61,679 bases of DNA from positions 1 to 61,679 of the forward strand of contig CALFVF010000028.1 in NCBI GenBank assembly GCA_937928735.1, in the 5' to 3' direction. The notes beneath the pieces are model-generated. The model did not search any database and was not told the origin of the DNA. It was given only the letters and a program-made list of their open reading frames with translations. The stretch comes from an uncultured Verrucomicrobiales bacterium (GTDB lineage: Bacteria; Verrucomicrobiota; Verrucomicrobiia; Verrucomicrobiales; Akkermansiaceae). Made by a program: the position numbers and the translations under genes. Shown here piece after piece: positions 16,927 to 26,714 of this stretch (position 1 is the stretch's first letter; the number at the start of each line of letters is the position of its first letter).

Positions 16927-17997
16927 GTGCCACTGAAACGTATTCGCGAGCGCATCGACGCCATTGATGACCAACTTCTCCGCCTATTTTCTGAACGCGC
17001 TGAGTGCGTGCACGAAGTCGGTGTTATCAAAAAACGTGAGGGGCTCCAGATCTACGCCCCTGAGCGCGAAGAGGCACTCCTGCGCAAGCTCGTGGAAAAG
17101 AGTGACGGCAAGCTCCCCGAGAAATCCATTCGCGCGATCTATCGTGAAATCATGTCAGCTGCCCTCGCACTGGAAGATGACCTCAAAATCGCCTACTTAG
17201 GGCCCGAGGGCACCTGGACACACCAAGCAGCGATCAAGAAATTCGGCCATTCTGTCGAGTACTCTGCCCAGCCGAACTTCGCAGAGGTCTTTGAGCAAGT
17301 TGCACGCCGCAAGGCTGACTACGGAGTGGTTCCCATCGAGAACTCCACAGAAGGCGCCATCTCCCACACCCTCGACCTCTTTGTTGATTCTCCACTCAAG
17401 ATTTGTGCGCAGATTCTCTTACGGATAGAAAATGGCCTCATGGCCTGTATCCCGCGTAGTGACATCAAGACCCTCTACTCCCACCCCCAAGTCTTTGGCC
17501 AGTGTAAGAACTGGATCCTGCGCGAGTTCCCCCACGCAGACCTCGTGGAAGTCTCCTCTACCACCAAAGCCGCGAAACTCGCCAAACAAAACGCCGCAGA
17601 TGGCGCTGCCGCCCTCGGTGGAGCCCTCGCCGCCCAGCTCAATGAGCTCACCATGCTCGAGGAATCGATCCAAGATCGAGCCACAAACACCACGAGGTTC
17701 CTAGTCATTGGAGAGAAAAGCTGCCCAGCCACTGGAGATGACCGCACCTCTCTGCTCTTTAGCATGAAAGACCGCCCAGGCTCGCTTGTCGGCGCACTCC
17801 AAGCTTTCGACTCCTTTGACATCAACATGTCAAAAATCGAATCCCGCCCCTCCAAACAGCGAGACTGGGAATACATCTTCTACGTCGATCTAGAAGGCCA
17901 CCACAGCGACAACGCTGTCCAAAGTGCCCTAGAAAACCTAGAGTCCCACTGCTCACTGGTAAAAACACTCGGCTCGTATCCGAATGTGAATTTGTAG
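16927..17997 (+). CDS. pheA: Bifunctional chorismate mutase / prephenate dehydratase
   Basis: A 356-residue protein from a GTG start. Residues 1-85 are an AroQ-type chorismate mutase (RERIDAIDDQLLRLFSERAE...PEREEALL). Residues about 88-265 are prephenate dehydratase (YLGPEGTWTHQAA, VPIENSTEGAI, and the TTR substrate motif in NTTRFLVIG). Residues 275-356 are an ACT domain (RPGSLVGALQAF...NMSKIESRPS), which binds phenylalanine for feedback inhibition. It makes phenylpyruvate for Phe synthesis. It is a single-gene unit; no Phe-rich leader peptide was seen upstream. Confidence 0.95.
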   Translation: MPLKRIRERIDAIDDQLLRLFSERAECVHEVGVIKKREGLQIYAPEREEALLRKLVEKSDGKLPEKSIRAIYREIMSAALALEDDLKIAYLGPEGTWTHQAAIKKFGHSVEYSAQPNFAEVFEQVARRKADYGVVPIENSTEGAISHTLDLFVDSPLKICAQILLRIENGLMACIPRSDIKTLYSHPQVFGQCKNWILREFPHADLVEVSSTTKAAKLAKQNAADGAAALGGALAAQLNELTMLEESIQDRATNTTRFLVIGEKSCPATGDDRTSLLFSMKDRPGSLVGALQAFDSFDINMSKIESRPSKQRDWEYIFYVDLEGHHSDNAVQSALENLESHCSLVKTLGSYPNVNL

Positions 17998-18154
17998 GGT
18001 TTCTTCGGATACCCGGAGAAAAGATCATGTGAAAGTGCAGAATTTAGACTACTGGCAGATCTGCCATCTAACATACTTTCTAACACAGATTCACTCTGCC
18101 ACTAAAATTCATTTTAACCTTTGATTCTATTTCTATAAACTAGGAATTTTCACT

Positions 18155-20509
18155 ATGAACACTGCTTCTCACTCCCGTCTGGTCTCCTTCATCTGGTCGA
18201 TAGCTGATGACTGCCTGCGCGACGTCTACGTCCGGGGAAAATACCGCGACGTCATCCTTCCTATGGTCGTCCTTCGCCGCCTCGATGTCCTTCTCGAGCC
18301 GACCAAGGAGAAAGTCCTCGAGGAAGTCGCTTTCCAGCGCAAGGAACTGGGCATTGTCGATAATGACTGGGATCTCGCCGGGATGCGCAGCGCCAGCGGC
18401 ATGCTCTTTTTCAATACCTCCGAGTGGACGCTCAAGCGCCTCTTCCAGACCGCGACAAATAGCCAGCAGCAGCTCGAAGCCAATTTTCAAGACTACCTAC
18501 TCGGCTTCAGCCCGAACGTCCGCGAGATCATCGAGAAGTTCAATCTTGCCGCTCAGATCCGCCACATGGCCACCAAGGATGTCCTTCTTGATGTGCTGGA
18601 AAAGTTCACCTCACCCCACATCAATCTCACTCCAAACGAGGTCGAAGATCCCGATGGTCGCAAGCTCCCAGCTCTCAGCAATCTCGGCATGGGTTACGTC
18701 TTCGAGGAACTCATCCGCAAGTTCAACGAGGAGAACAACGAGGAAGCCGGAGAGCACTTCACCCCCCGCGAGGTCATCGACCTCATGACCCACATCATCT
18801 TCGATCCGGTCAAAGATCAGCTTCCATCCGTCATGACCATCTACGATCCTGCTTGCGGATCGGGTGGTATGCTCACCGAGGCCCAGAACTTCATCCAAGA
18901 CCCCGAGGGCCAGATTCGCGCCACCGAGTCCGATGTCTACGCCTTCGGAAAAGAAATCAACGACGAGACCTACGCCATCTGTAAGTCTGATATGATTATC
19001 AAGGGTGACGACCCCAGCGGTATCCGCGTCGGCTCCACGCTCTCCACTGATGAATTCCAGGGCAGGACCTTCGACTTCATGCTCTCCAATCCTCCCTACG
19101 GGAAATCCTGGAGCACAGAGGTGAAATACATCAAGGATGGCAAGGACATCATCGACTCCCGCTTCGAGGTCGATCTCGCCGACCATTGGGGAACTGTCAG
19201 CCCGCAGGACGCCACCCCGCGTTCTTCCGATGGTCAGCTGCTCTTCCTCATGGAGATGGTCAGCAAGATGCAGCCCATCAGCCAGAGTCCGCTTGGCTCA
19301 CGCATCGCCAGCGTTCACAATGGCTCTAGTCTCTTCACTGGAGATGCCGGAGGCGGCGAGAGCAATATCCGCCGCCACATCATCGAGAATGACCTGCTTG
19401 AAGCCATCATTCAGCTGCCGAACAACCTCTTCTACAATACCGGCATCACCACCTACATCTGGATCCTCGCCAATGCCAAGCCCGAGCACCGTCGCGGAAA
19501 AGTCCAGCTCATCGATGCCTCCCAGCGCTTCCGCAAGCTCCGCAAAAACCTCGGAAACAAGAACTGCGAATTCGCCCCCGAGCACATCCGCGAAATCCTC
19601 GGCGCCTACCTCAGCTGCGAAGCCATCGAACGCAAAAACGACGATGATCTCGCTTCGCAAATCTTCGACAATGCCGACTTCGGCTACCACAAGGTCACCA
19701 TCGAGCGCCCGCAACGCCTCAGCGCGCAATTCACCGCCGAGCGCATCGCGGATCTCCGCTACGATAAGAGTCTCCGCGAGCCCATGCAGTGGGTCCACGA
19801 GACCTATGGTGAGAAAGTCTTTACCGACCTCCCATCTCTCGAAAAAGACCTTCTGAAATGGTGCGAGGACAACGACCTCGATCTCCCAGCCAAGAAGCGC
19901 AAAGCCCTTCTCTCACCCAAGACTTGGGAAAAGCACCACGCCATCTTCACCCTCGCCGAACGGCTTCATCAGCACCTCGGCGAAGAAATCTCTCACGATT
20001 TCAACCTTTTCAAAAAGCAAGTCGATGCCGCCCTCAAGGAGTGGAAGGAAAAGCCCTCCGCCACCGAGAAAAACACCATCCTCTCTGCCGTTAGCTGGTA
20101 TGGTGAGACCGCCGAGAAGGTCATCAAAAAGACCGTCAAGCTCTCCGCCTCCAAACTCAGCGAACTCCTCACCCGCCTCAGCTGTCAGGAAGACCAGCTC
20201 GCCGACTACGGCTACTACGCCACCGGTAACCCCGGCGAATTCCTTACCTACGAGAGCAGCAGTGATCTCCGCGATTCTGAGACCATCCCACTCACCGAGA
20301 GTATCCACGACTACTTCCTCCGCGAGGTGAAGCCTCACGTCGAGGAAGCGTGGATCGACCTCGAAAAGACCAAGATCGGCTACGAGATCTCCTTCAACAA
20401 GTACTTCTATCAGCACAAGCCTCTCCGCAGCCTCGAAGAAGTCACCGCCGACATCCTTCAGCTCGAAAAGGAAAACGAAGGGCTCATCATGGAAATTCTC
20501 AACGCCTAA
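18155..20509 (+). CDS. hsdM: Type I restriction-modification system, methyltransferase (M) subunit
   Basis: A 784-residue N6-adenine methyltransferase. The N-terminal HsdM helical domain (residues about 10-150) precedes the catalytic domain, with AdoMet motif I DPACGSGGML near residue 231 and the catalytic NPPY motif near 312. A long C-terminal extension of about 250 residues is rich in charged residues. ATG at 18155 has AGGAA 10 nt upstream. With HsdS it methylates adenines in the bipartite target and protects host DNA. It overlaps no neighbour; hsdS starts 2 nt after its stop. Base composition is visibly more GC-rich than the albA_2 gene downstream. Confidence 0.95.
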   Translation: MNTASHSRLVSFIWSIADDCLRDVYVRGKYRDVILPMVVLRRLDVLLEPTKEKVLEEVAFQRKELGIVDNDWDLAGMRSASGMLFFNTSEWTLKRLFQTATNSQQQLEANFQDYLLGFSPNVREIIEKFNLAAQIRHMATKDVLLDVLEKFTSPHINLTPNEVEDPDGRKLPALSNLGMGYVFEELIRKFNEENNEEAGEHFTPREVIDLMTHIIFDPVKDQLPSVMTIYDPACGSGGMLTEAQNFIQDPEGQIRATESDVYAFGKEINDETYAICKSDMIIKGDDPSGIRVGSTLSTDEFQGRTFDFMLSNPPYGKSWSTEVKYIKDGKDIIDSRFEVDLADHWGTVSPQDATPRSSDGQLLFLMEMVSKMQPISQSPLGSRIASVHNGSSLFTGDAGGGESNIRRHIIENDLLEAIIQLPNNLFYNTGITTYIWILANAKPEHRRGKVQLIDASQRFRKLRKNLGNKNCEFAPEHIREILGAYLSCEAIERKNDDDLASQIFDNADFGYHKVTIERPQRLSAQFTAERIADLRYDKSLREPMQWVHETYGEKVFTDLPSLEKDLLKWCEDNDLDLPAKKRKALLSPKTWEKHHAIFTLAERLHQHLGEEISHDFNLFKKQVDAALKEWKEKPSATEKNTILSAVSWYGETAEKVIKKTVKLSASKLSELLTRLSCQEDQLADYGYYATGNPGEFLTYESSSDLRDSETIPLTESIHDYFLREVKPHVEEAWIDLEKTKIGYEISFNKYFYQHKPLRSLEEVTADILQLEKENEGLIMEILNA

Positions 20510-20511
20510 CC

Positions 20512-21813
20512 ATGACGAACTACGAAACATATCCGAGTTACAAGGACTCGGGAGTGGAATGGCTGGGTGAGATTCCTGAAAGTTGGGAAACATCGCGTCT
20601 TGGGACTCGATTTGAGGAGCGCAGACAAAAGGTTTCTGACACCGAATTCGCTCCACTATCGGTTACAAAGAACGGCATTCTTCCGCAATTGGACACCGCC
20701 GCGAAAACGAATGACGGTGACAATCGGAAGCTAGTTAGAGCAGGTGATTTTGTCATCAACAGCAGGTCTGACCGGAAAGGTTCGAGCGGCGTTTCAGATC
20801 GAGATGGATCTGTTTCCCTGATCAATATTGTCATGGAACCTCAAAATGTAGAACCTCGCTTCTGCAATTACCTCCTCAAAGGATATTCATTCACCGAAGA
20901 GTTCTATCGTAACGGCCACGGAATTGTTGCTGATCTTTGGACGACTCGTTACGACGAGATGAAAAATATCAAAACAGCCTTCCCGTCAGTTCCCGAGCAA
21001 ACCGCCATTGCCAATTTCTTGGACGACAAGACGGCGAAGATTGACAAGGCGATTGCGCAGAAGGAGCAGCTCATCGCCTTGCTGGGGGAGCGCAAGCAAA
21101 TCATCATCCAAAACGCCGTCACCAAAGGCCTCGACCCCACCGTCAAAATGAAACCCTCCGGCATCGAATGGATCGGAGAAATTCCAGAGCATTGGGAGGT
21201 ATCAAAACTGGGTCATTTTTCTACGATAAGTAACGGAGCTACGCCCAACCGCGAGATATCTCGGTATTGGAGTAACGGGACTATTCCGTGGATGGCCTCG
21301 GGGAAGGTGAACGACTTCCATATTACCACCCCGTCAGAACTCGTTACCGAATCAGCTCTTAGAGATTGCTCTATACGAATATACCCGACTGGGACTGTTC
21401 TCATTGGAATCGTGGGGCAAGGCAAGACTCGCGGGACTTCAGCACTTCTGAAAATTCCAGCAGCGATTAATCAAAATGTCGCTGGGATTATCCCAAATAG
21501 AAAATTGAGCTCCGAATTTCTACATCTGTATCTAACTCAAGCATACGAACAAATCAGGAATTATGGAAAAGGGTCAAATCAGGAAGCTCTGAATTGCCAG
21601 CTGGTAGCTGCAATCAAAATTACGGTTCCGCCTGTTTCAGAACAGAAAAGAATCAATGATTACATCGCAGCGCAGTCGGAACGATTCGGTTCAGCCATCT
21701 GTAGAGCAGAAGACTCCATACAAGCTCTCCGAGAATACCGCGCCACCCTCATCGACAGCGCGGTCACCGGAAAGATCGACGTCCGTGACGTTTCATTTAT
21801 GTCTCAGCCATAA
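20512..21813 (+). CDS. hsdS: Type I restriction-modification system, specificity (S) subunit
   Basis: A 433-residue protein. I use the ATG at 20512, 2 nt after the hsdM stop; the longer frame reads back into hsdM. It has two target-recognition domains introduced by near-identical segments, VEWLGEIPESWE at residue about 12 and IEWIGEIPEHWE at about 220. Each is followed by a conserved helix (PEQTAIANFLDDKTAKIDKAI and SEQKRINDYIAAQSERF). The helices set the spacing between half-sites. The two TRDs are dissimilar, so the DNA target should be bipartite and asymmetric. Confidence 0.94.
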   Translation: MTNYETYPSYKDSGVEWLGEIPESWETSRLGTRFEERRQKVSDTEFAPLSVTKNGILPQLDTAAKTNDGDNRKLVRAGDFVINSRSDRKGSSGVSDRDGSVSLINIVMEPQNVEPRFCNYLLKGYSFTEEFYRNGHGIVADLWTTRYDEMKNIKTAFPSVPEQTAIANFLDDKTAKIDKAIAQKEQLIALLGERKQIIIQNAVTKGLDPTVKMKPSGIEWIGEIPEHWEVSKLGHFSTISNGATPNREISRYWSNGTIPWMASGKVNDFHITTPSELVTESALRDCSIRIYPTGTVLIGIVGQGKTRGTSALLKIPAAINQNVAGIIPNRKLSSEFLHLYLTQAYEQIRNYGKGSNQEALNCQLVAAIKITVPPVSEQKRINDYIAAQSERFGSAICRAEDSIQALREYRATLIDSAVTGKIDVRDVSFMSQP

Positions 21814-21825
21814 CCATCTAAAACT

Positions 21826-23271
21826 ATGTTTTCAAAAATCAACAGCCAACTGACTCTTCAAGGAATTTCAGAGCTACCTGAAAATCAGTATCTGGAACGA
21901 AAAGGAAGAGCTGTGATGATCAAAAAATTAGCCCAAGAGTTGATCGGTTTTTTGAATGCGGATGGAGGAACTTTGGTCTTAGGTCTTTCCGATGAGGGTG
22001 AAGTGGAAGATCTAAACCAACTTGACGAAATTGCCTTAAATAACTTTCGCAGCATTGTGCACGATCACATCGCACCACCAGCGCGGGTCGAGCTTGAAGA
22101 AATCACACTGGATGATGAGGCTCTTATTTTTCTTTATCACATGGAATCTGAATGTGAGAGAGTCTTCACTAAGAAGGACACTGAAGAAGTCTTTCGGCGT
22201 ATTGCAGATCGGAATAAAAAGCTCAACCGCTCTGAGGTGACTTCCCTTGAGTATGATCGGCATATTCGGCAATTTGAAGAGGAAGCACGTCCTGATTTTC
22301 ATGTTAATGATTTGGATCAGAAGATTTGTGAACAATACAAAGAACAGATGAAGTTTAAGGGGAGTTTTGAAGAACTCGTCCTAAAGCGGGTTTTGGCAAG
22401 GCGCGAGGGCAACAACATTATCTACAACAATGCCGGAATCCTGCTCTTCTCCATAACGCCTTCGCAATACATCCCAAATGCTTCTGTGCGCTATGTCCGT
22501 TACGACGGGGAACATCAATTATCAGGGCACTCCTATAACGTGATTAAGGATGAGCGTTTTGAAGAGTGCTTGCCTCGACTCATTGAAAGACTTAAAGCGT
22601 TTCTTCGAGCAAGTTTTCGCGATTACTTCTACCTCAATATGGAAACCGGGAGATTTGAGAAAATCCAGGAATTTCCAGAAGAGGCCTGGCTGGAGGGTAT
22701 CGTTAATGCCGTCTGCCACCGCTCTTATAATGTGCACGGGAATGAGGTTGTGCTGAAACACTATGACGACCGCTTAGAAATCTCAAATAGTGGACCTTTG
22801 CCCTCTCAGGTTACGGTCGAAAATATCCGAGAGGAAAGGTTTTCCAGAAACCCGAGAATTGCCCGAGTCCTAGCAGAAATGGGCTATGTGCGTGAATTGA
22901 ACGAGGGCGTGCCTCGTATTTACGGAGCTATGGCAGCATCAATGCTCGCTGATCCTGTTTACCAAGAGCACAATCAAACGGTCTTCCTAACCTTGAAGAA
23001 CAATGTGACCAAACAGAAAGAAACAATCCTGTCTGAGATCCACCGTCGTATTGAATCCATATGGAAAGAACTACCCGAGACGACGCGAAAACTCATCCAT
23101 TACCTGATTGTGAAGCACGAAACAACCGTCTCTGAAGCAGCAGAGGTGCTGAATGTGACTGAGAAAACCTCCCGAACTCATCTCCAGTTTCTCTGTGAGA
23201 GATCGATTCTAGAAAGGATGAGTGAAAAAGAACGCGATCGAAATGCAGTGTACCGATTTTCTGAAAAATAA
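21826..23271 (+). CDS. AlbA_2 / Schlafen-like ATP-binding protein inside the RM locus
   Basis: A 481-residue protein of the AlbA_2 (divergent AAA_4, Schlafen AlbA) family. Residues about 15-135 are the AlbA_2 domain (YLERKGRAVMIKKLAQELIGFLNADGGTLVLG). Residues about 280-370 are a GHKL-type ATPase region (AWLEGIVNAVCHRSY, LEISNSGPLP, RNPRIARVLAEMGYVRELNEGVPRIY). The C-terminus carries a winged helix (TVSEAAEVLNVTEKTSRTHLQFL). Such proteins often sit between hsdS and hsdR; their job is unresolved, regulation of restriction or a separate anti-phage activity. It begins 12 nt after hsdS. Its lower GC suggests separate acquisition. Confidence 0.85.
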   Translation: MFSKINSQLTLQGISELPENQYLERKGRAVMIKKLAQELIGFLNADGGTLVLGLSDEGEVEDLNQLDEIALNNFRSIVHDHIAPPARVELEEITLDDEALIFLYHMESECERVFTKKDTEEVFRRIADRNKKLNRSEVTSLEYDRHIRQFEEEARPDFHVNDLDQKICEQYKEQMKFKGSFEELVLKRVLARREGNNIIYNNAGILLFSITPSQYIPNASVRYVRYDGEHQLSGHSYNVIKDERFEECLPRLIERLKAFLRASFRDYFYLNMETGRFEKIQEFPEEAWLEGIVNAVCHRSYNVHGNEVVLKHYDDRLEISNSGPLPSQVTVENIREERFSRNPRIARVLAEMGYVRELNEGVPRIYGAMAASMLADPVYQEHNQTVFLTLKNNVTKQKETILSEIHRRIESIWKELPETTRKLIHYLIVKHETTVSEAAEVLNVTEKTSRTHLQFLCERSILERMSEKERDRNAVYRFSEK

Positions 23272-23390
23272 GGGAAATTGCATCAAGGATAAGGGAAGCG
23301 ACCCAAATAGCCTGTTAAACTAGATTTTCAATGGGTTCAGCTCTCATCTTAGATCACGTTAGGGAAGTCTAAGTCCGAATAAGGGAAATC
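23267..23390 (+). promoter_or_regulatory. Four TAAGGGAA-like direct repeats upstream of hsdR
   Basis: AATAAGGGAAAT (23267-23278), GATAAGGGAAG (23289-23299), GTTAGGGAAGT (about 23359-23369) and AATAAGGGAAAT (23379-23390) recur in one orientation between the albA_2 stop and the hsdR start. The first overlaps the albA_2 stop codon. They could be binding sites that time hsdR expression after methylation, perhaps for the winged-helix end of the AlbA_2 protein. This is inference from repetition only. Confidence 0.4.
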
Positions 23391-23431
23391 AAGCGCTGAA
23401 GATTATCGTAAATAGTGAACCAATTAAAACC

Positions 23432-26400
23432 ATGCCAACCCAAACAGACGAACAAGCTCTCGAAGCCACTATCGAGAAGACACTCACGGGCACTTCGCTC
23501 GAAGAAATTAAAGCCGCGGGTAACTTGGTTGCTGAGCCGAGAGTGGTCTTTGGTGATGATCCTGTTTTTCAAATCGGCTTCGCTGAGAACTTTAATGCGC
23601 AGTATGCCCTCGACACGGCACACTTCTGGCATTTCCTCGAGACAACTCAGGCAGCTGAACTGGAGAAGCTGAAGCGCTCATCGGACTGGAAGCTCAAGAT
23701 TCTCTCGCAATTTGACAAGCGAGTGAAGAAATATGGGGTACTCGATGTGCTCCGCAAGGGCCTCGCCATCGAAGATGCTAAGCTCATCTTTTTTTATGAG
23801 ACTCCGCTCGCCAGTAGCAGTGAATCGATCAAGGAGAACTTCAAGCGCAACGAGTTCAGCATCACCCGCCAAGTCCGTTATAACCTCGACAAGCCAGGCG
23901 AGGAGATTGACATGGTTGTTTTCCTCAATGGAATTCCTCTCTCTACCATTGAGCTGAAGAACCACTGGACGGGCCAAAGCGCACGTGTACAGGGAATCAA
24001 ACAATACAAGACCGACCGCGATCCAAAGCAGCCGCTACTCAACTTCGCTCGCTGTCTCGTGCACTTCGCCGTTGATACCGACGAGGTCTTTATGACCACG
24101 AAGCTATCTGGCAACAGCACCTTCTTTCTGCCTTTCCATAAAGGGCATAATCACGGAGCGGGAAACCCACCCAATGAGCATGGATTTAAAACAAGCTACC
24201 TCTGGGAGGAGATTCTCCAGCCCCGCAGCCTTGCGAACATCATCCAGCACTTCGTTCTCCTAGAAAAGAAGGATAATAAGCTCGCAGGAGGTACACTCTT
24301 CTTCCCGCGCTATCACCAAATGGACGTGGTGCGCAGACTTATCACAGACTGCACCAAGAATGGAGTTGGTAATACCTACCTCATCCAGCATTCAGCGGGG
24401 TCAGGTAAGAGTAATTCGATCACTTGGGCGGCCTATCAACTAATCGAAACTTACCCTCAGTCCGCCGGCCTCCCGGGAGCGAAAGCAATCGATTCTCCCC
24501 TCTTTGATTCCGTGATCGTGGTCACCGACAGACGTCTCCTGGATAAGCAGCTGCGCGAGAATATAAAAAGTTTCACAGAGGTGAAAAATATCGTCGCGCC
24601 CGCGCACAGCTCGCAAGATCTCAAGACCGCTCTAGAGCAAGGTAAGCGTATCATCATTACTACCATCCAGAAATTCCCCTTCATTGTGGATGGAATTGCT
24701 GACCTCAGTGAGCGCCGTTTTGCTGTCATTATTGATGAAGCACACAGCTCGCAGAGTGGAACTGCTGCCGCGAACATGAACGCCGCGATGGGAACAGACG
24801 AAATGCTCGAAACGATTGCTGAGCGTATCAAATCACGCCAAATGAAGGCTAATGCTAGCTACTTCGCCTTCACCGCTACGCCTAAGAACACGACTCTTGA
24901 GCGCTTCGGGCAAATGCAAGCGGATGGGACTTTCACGCCCTTCCATCTCTACTCGATGAAGCAGGCTATCGAGGAAGGCTTCATCCTCGATGTTCTGGCT
25001 AACTACACGACTTATAAGAGCTACTACGAGATCGAGAAATCTATCACCGACAATCCCGAGTTCGATACAAAGAAGGCGCAGAAGCGCCTCCGGGCTTTTG
25101 TTGAGAAAGACAAGCGCACCATCACGACCAAGGCCGAGATCATGCTCGAGCACTTCATGACTCAAGTCGTGAAAAAGAAGCGTCTCAAGAACAAAGGAAA
25201 GGGAATGGTAGTGACCCAATCTATCGAGTCCGCTATCCGCTACTACAGGGCCCTCAAAGATCTCCTCGACCAACAAGGCAACCCTTTCAAAATCGCCATC
25301 GCTTTTTCCGGAAAGAAAAAGGTCGATGGAGTGGAATACACCGAACCCGAACTGAATGGTTTCGCGGAGAACAAAACCCGCGAGCATTTCGACGAAGACG
25401 AATACCGCCTGCTCGTCGTCGCGAACAAATATCTCACAGGATTCGACCAGCAGAAGCTCTGCGCGATGTATGTCGATAAGAAGCTGCAGGGCGTGCTCTG
25501 CGTGCAGGCTCTTTCACGCCTCAATCGCTCCTACCCGAAGCTCGGTAAGAAAACAGAAGACCTTTTCATCCTCGATTTCTTCAACGAAACCGACGACATC
25601 AAAAAGTCCTTCGATCCTTTCTACACCTCCACGACACTCAACGAAGGCACCGATGCGAACGTTCTCCACGAACTAAAAGATAACCTCGATGACGCCGCCG
25701 TCTACGAGTGGCACGAGGTCGAAGAGTTTTACGAGAAATACTTCGCCAACGCCGAAGTCGAGGAGCTTCACGCCATCATCGACGTCTGCGCTGAACGCTT
25801 CAACAACGAGCTAAATCTCGACGACGAACAAAAGGCCGACTTCAAGATCAAGGCCAAACAGTTCGTCAAAATTTACGCCCAAGTCAGCTCTATCATGGAC
25901 TTCACCGTCGATGCTTGGGAGCAGCTTTTCTGGACACTCAAGTTTCTCATCCCGAAGCTCATCGTTCGCGACCGACAACAGGAAGCCATCGACGAACTCC
26001 TCAACGCCGTCGACCTCTCAACCTATGGCCTAGAGCGCACCAAGCTCAATCAATCCATCGGCCTCGACGACAGCGAAACCGGCCTCGACCCGCAGAACAG
26101 CAACCCACGCGGGAGCCATGGTGGAGAAGAAGAAACAGACGAGCTAGACGAGATTATCAAGACCTTTAATGACAAGTGGTTCCAAGGCTGGGACGCCACT
26201 CCAGAAGATCAGCGCGAGAAACTCCTCAACTTCAGCCGCCGGATGAGGCAACACAAAGATTACGCCAAAAAAGTAGCCCAAAACAGTAACCCTCAAACAC
26301 GGAAACTCGCTCGTACAAAAATCATGGCTGAGGTCATGGCCTCAATGCGTAAAGACGAACTCGATTTCTACAAACTCTACGCCAAAGACGAGGCTTTCCG

Positions 26401-26455
26401 AAAGTCACTGGAGCAAACCATAGAACGCCTAGAGAACAGCCCTGAACTCATCTAA
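23432..26455 (+). CDS. hsdR: Type I restriction-modification system, restriction (R) subunit
   Basis: A 1,007-residue motor nuclease. The N-terminal PD-(D/E)XK site reads EIDMVVFLNG...STIELKNHW (Asp about 159, Glu-x-Lys about 174-176). The SF2 translocase follows, with Walker A SAGSGKS near 321, VVTDRRLLDKQ, Walker B DEAHSSQ near 435, and FTATPKNTT (motif III). C-terminal helicase motifs follow (FDEDEYRLLVVANKYLTGFDQ). The C-terminal helical part binds the methylase core. It cuts unmethylated DNA after ATP-driven translocation. The start follows a 160-nt gap with repeated TAAGGGAA elements, so it may have its own promoter. Confidence 0.95.
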   Translation: MPTQTDEQALEATIEKTLTGTSLEEIKAAGNLVAEPRVVFGDDPVFQIGFAENFNAQYALDTAHFWHFLETTQAAELEKLKRSSDWKLKILSQFDKRVKKYGVLDVLRKGLAIEDAKLIFFYETPLASSSESIKENFKRNEFSITRQVRYNLDKPGEEIDMVVFLNGIPLSTIELKNHWTGQSARVQGIKQYKTDRDPKQPLLNFARCLVHFAVDTDEVFMTTKLSGNSTFFLPFHKGHNHGAGNPPNEHGFKTSYLWEEILQPRSLANIIQHFVLLEKKDNKLAGGTLFFPRYHQMDVVRRLITDCTKNGVGNTYLIQHSAGSGKSNSITWAAYQLIETYPQSAGLPGAKAIDSPLFDSVIVVTDRRLLDKQLRENIKSFTEVKNIVAPAHSSQDLKTALEQGKRIIITTIQKFPFIVDGIADLSERRFAVIIDEAHSSQSGTAAANMNAAMGTDEMLETIAERIKSRQMKANASYFAFTATPKNTTLERFGQMQADGTFTPFHLYSMKQAIEEGFILDVLANYTTYKSYYEIEKSITDNPEFDTKKAQKRLRAFVEKDKRTITTKAEIMLEHFMTQVVKKKRLKNKGKGMVVTQSIESAIRYYRALKDLLDQQGNPFKIAIAFSGKKKVDGVEYTEPELNGFAENKTREHFDEDEYRLLVVANKYLTGFDQQKLCAMYVDKKLQGVLCVQALSRLNRSYPKLGKKTEDLFILDFFNETDDIKKSFDPFYTSTTLNEGTDANVLHELKDNLDDAAVYEWHEVEEFYEKYFANAEVEELHAIIDVCAERFNNELNLDDEQKADFKIKAKQFVKIYAQVSSIMDFTVDAWEQLFWTLKFLIPKLIVRDRQQEAIDELLNAVDLSTYGLERTKLNQSIGLDDSETGLDPQNSNPRGSHGGEEETDELDEIIKTFNDKWFQGWDATPEDQREKLLNFSRRMRQHKDYAKKVAQNSNPQTRKLARTKIMAEVMASMRKDELDFYKLYAKDEAFRKSLEQTIERLENSPELI

Positions 26456-26652
26456 TTCAGATACTCTCACTTGAGCAGTAAAACCATTCGGATGTATTGA
26501 TGTTTCAGGGCTTTATTTCCTGCTTGCTGTTTCTCTAAAAATCACAGTTTTTGCTTTCATTCCCCCCGATATTCCAGAGTGCTCTAGTGGCTGCTTCTTG
26601 CACATTAGAATTATTCCAAAAAAGACTTGAACACGGCAGGAGCGCGACTAGC

Positions 26653-26690
26653 TTGACTGCATCTCTTAGGGTGCCCATATCCTGCACCCT
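26653..26690 (+). promoter_or_regulatory. Dyad-symmetric operator candidate at the fur-suf promoter
   Basis: A perfect inverted repeat AGGGTGC-N9-GCACCCT occupies 26668-26690, ending 24 nt before the Fur-like gene. It overlaps a possible promoter with TTGACT at 26653-26658, a 17-nt spacer and CATATC at 26676-26681. Position and symmetry suit a repressor site for the regulator just downstream. Confidence 0.5.
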
Positions 26691-26714
26691 TCTCCCCTTC
26701 TCTAAACTATCCTG

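Noticed and set aside
18155..20509. Type IIG or BREX methylase
   Set aside because: The adjacent hsdS with two TRDs and hsdR with PD-(D/E)XK plus SF2 motor define type I.
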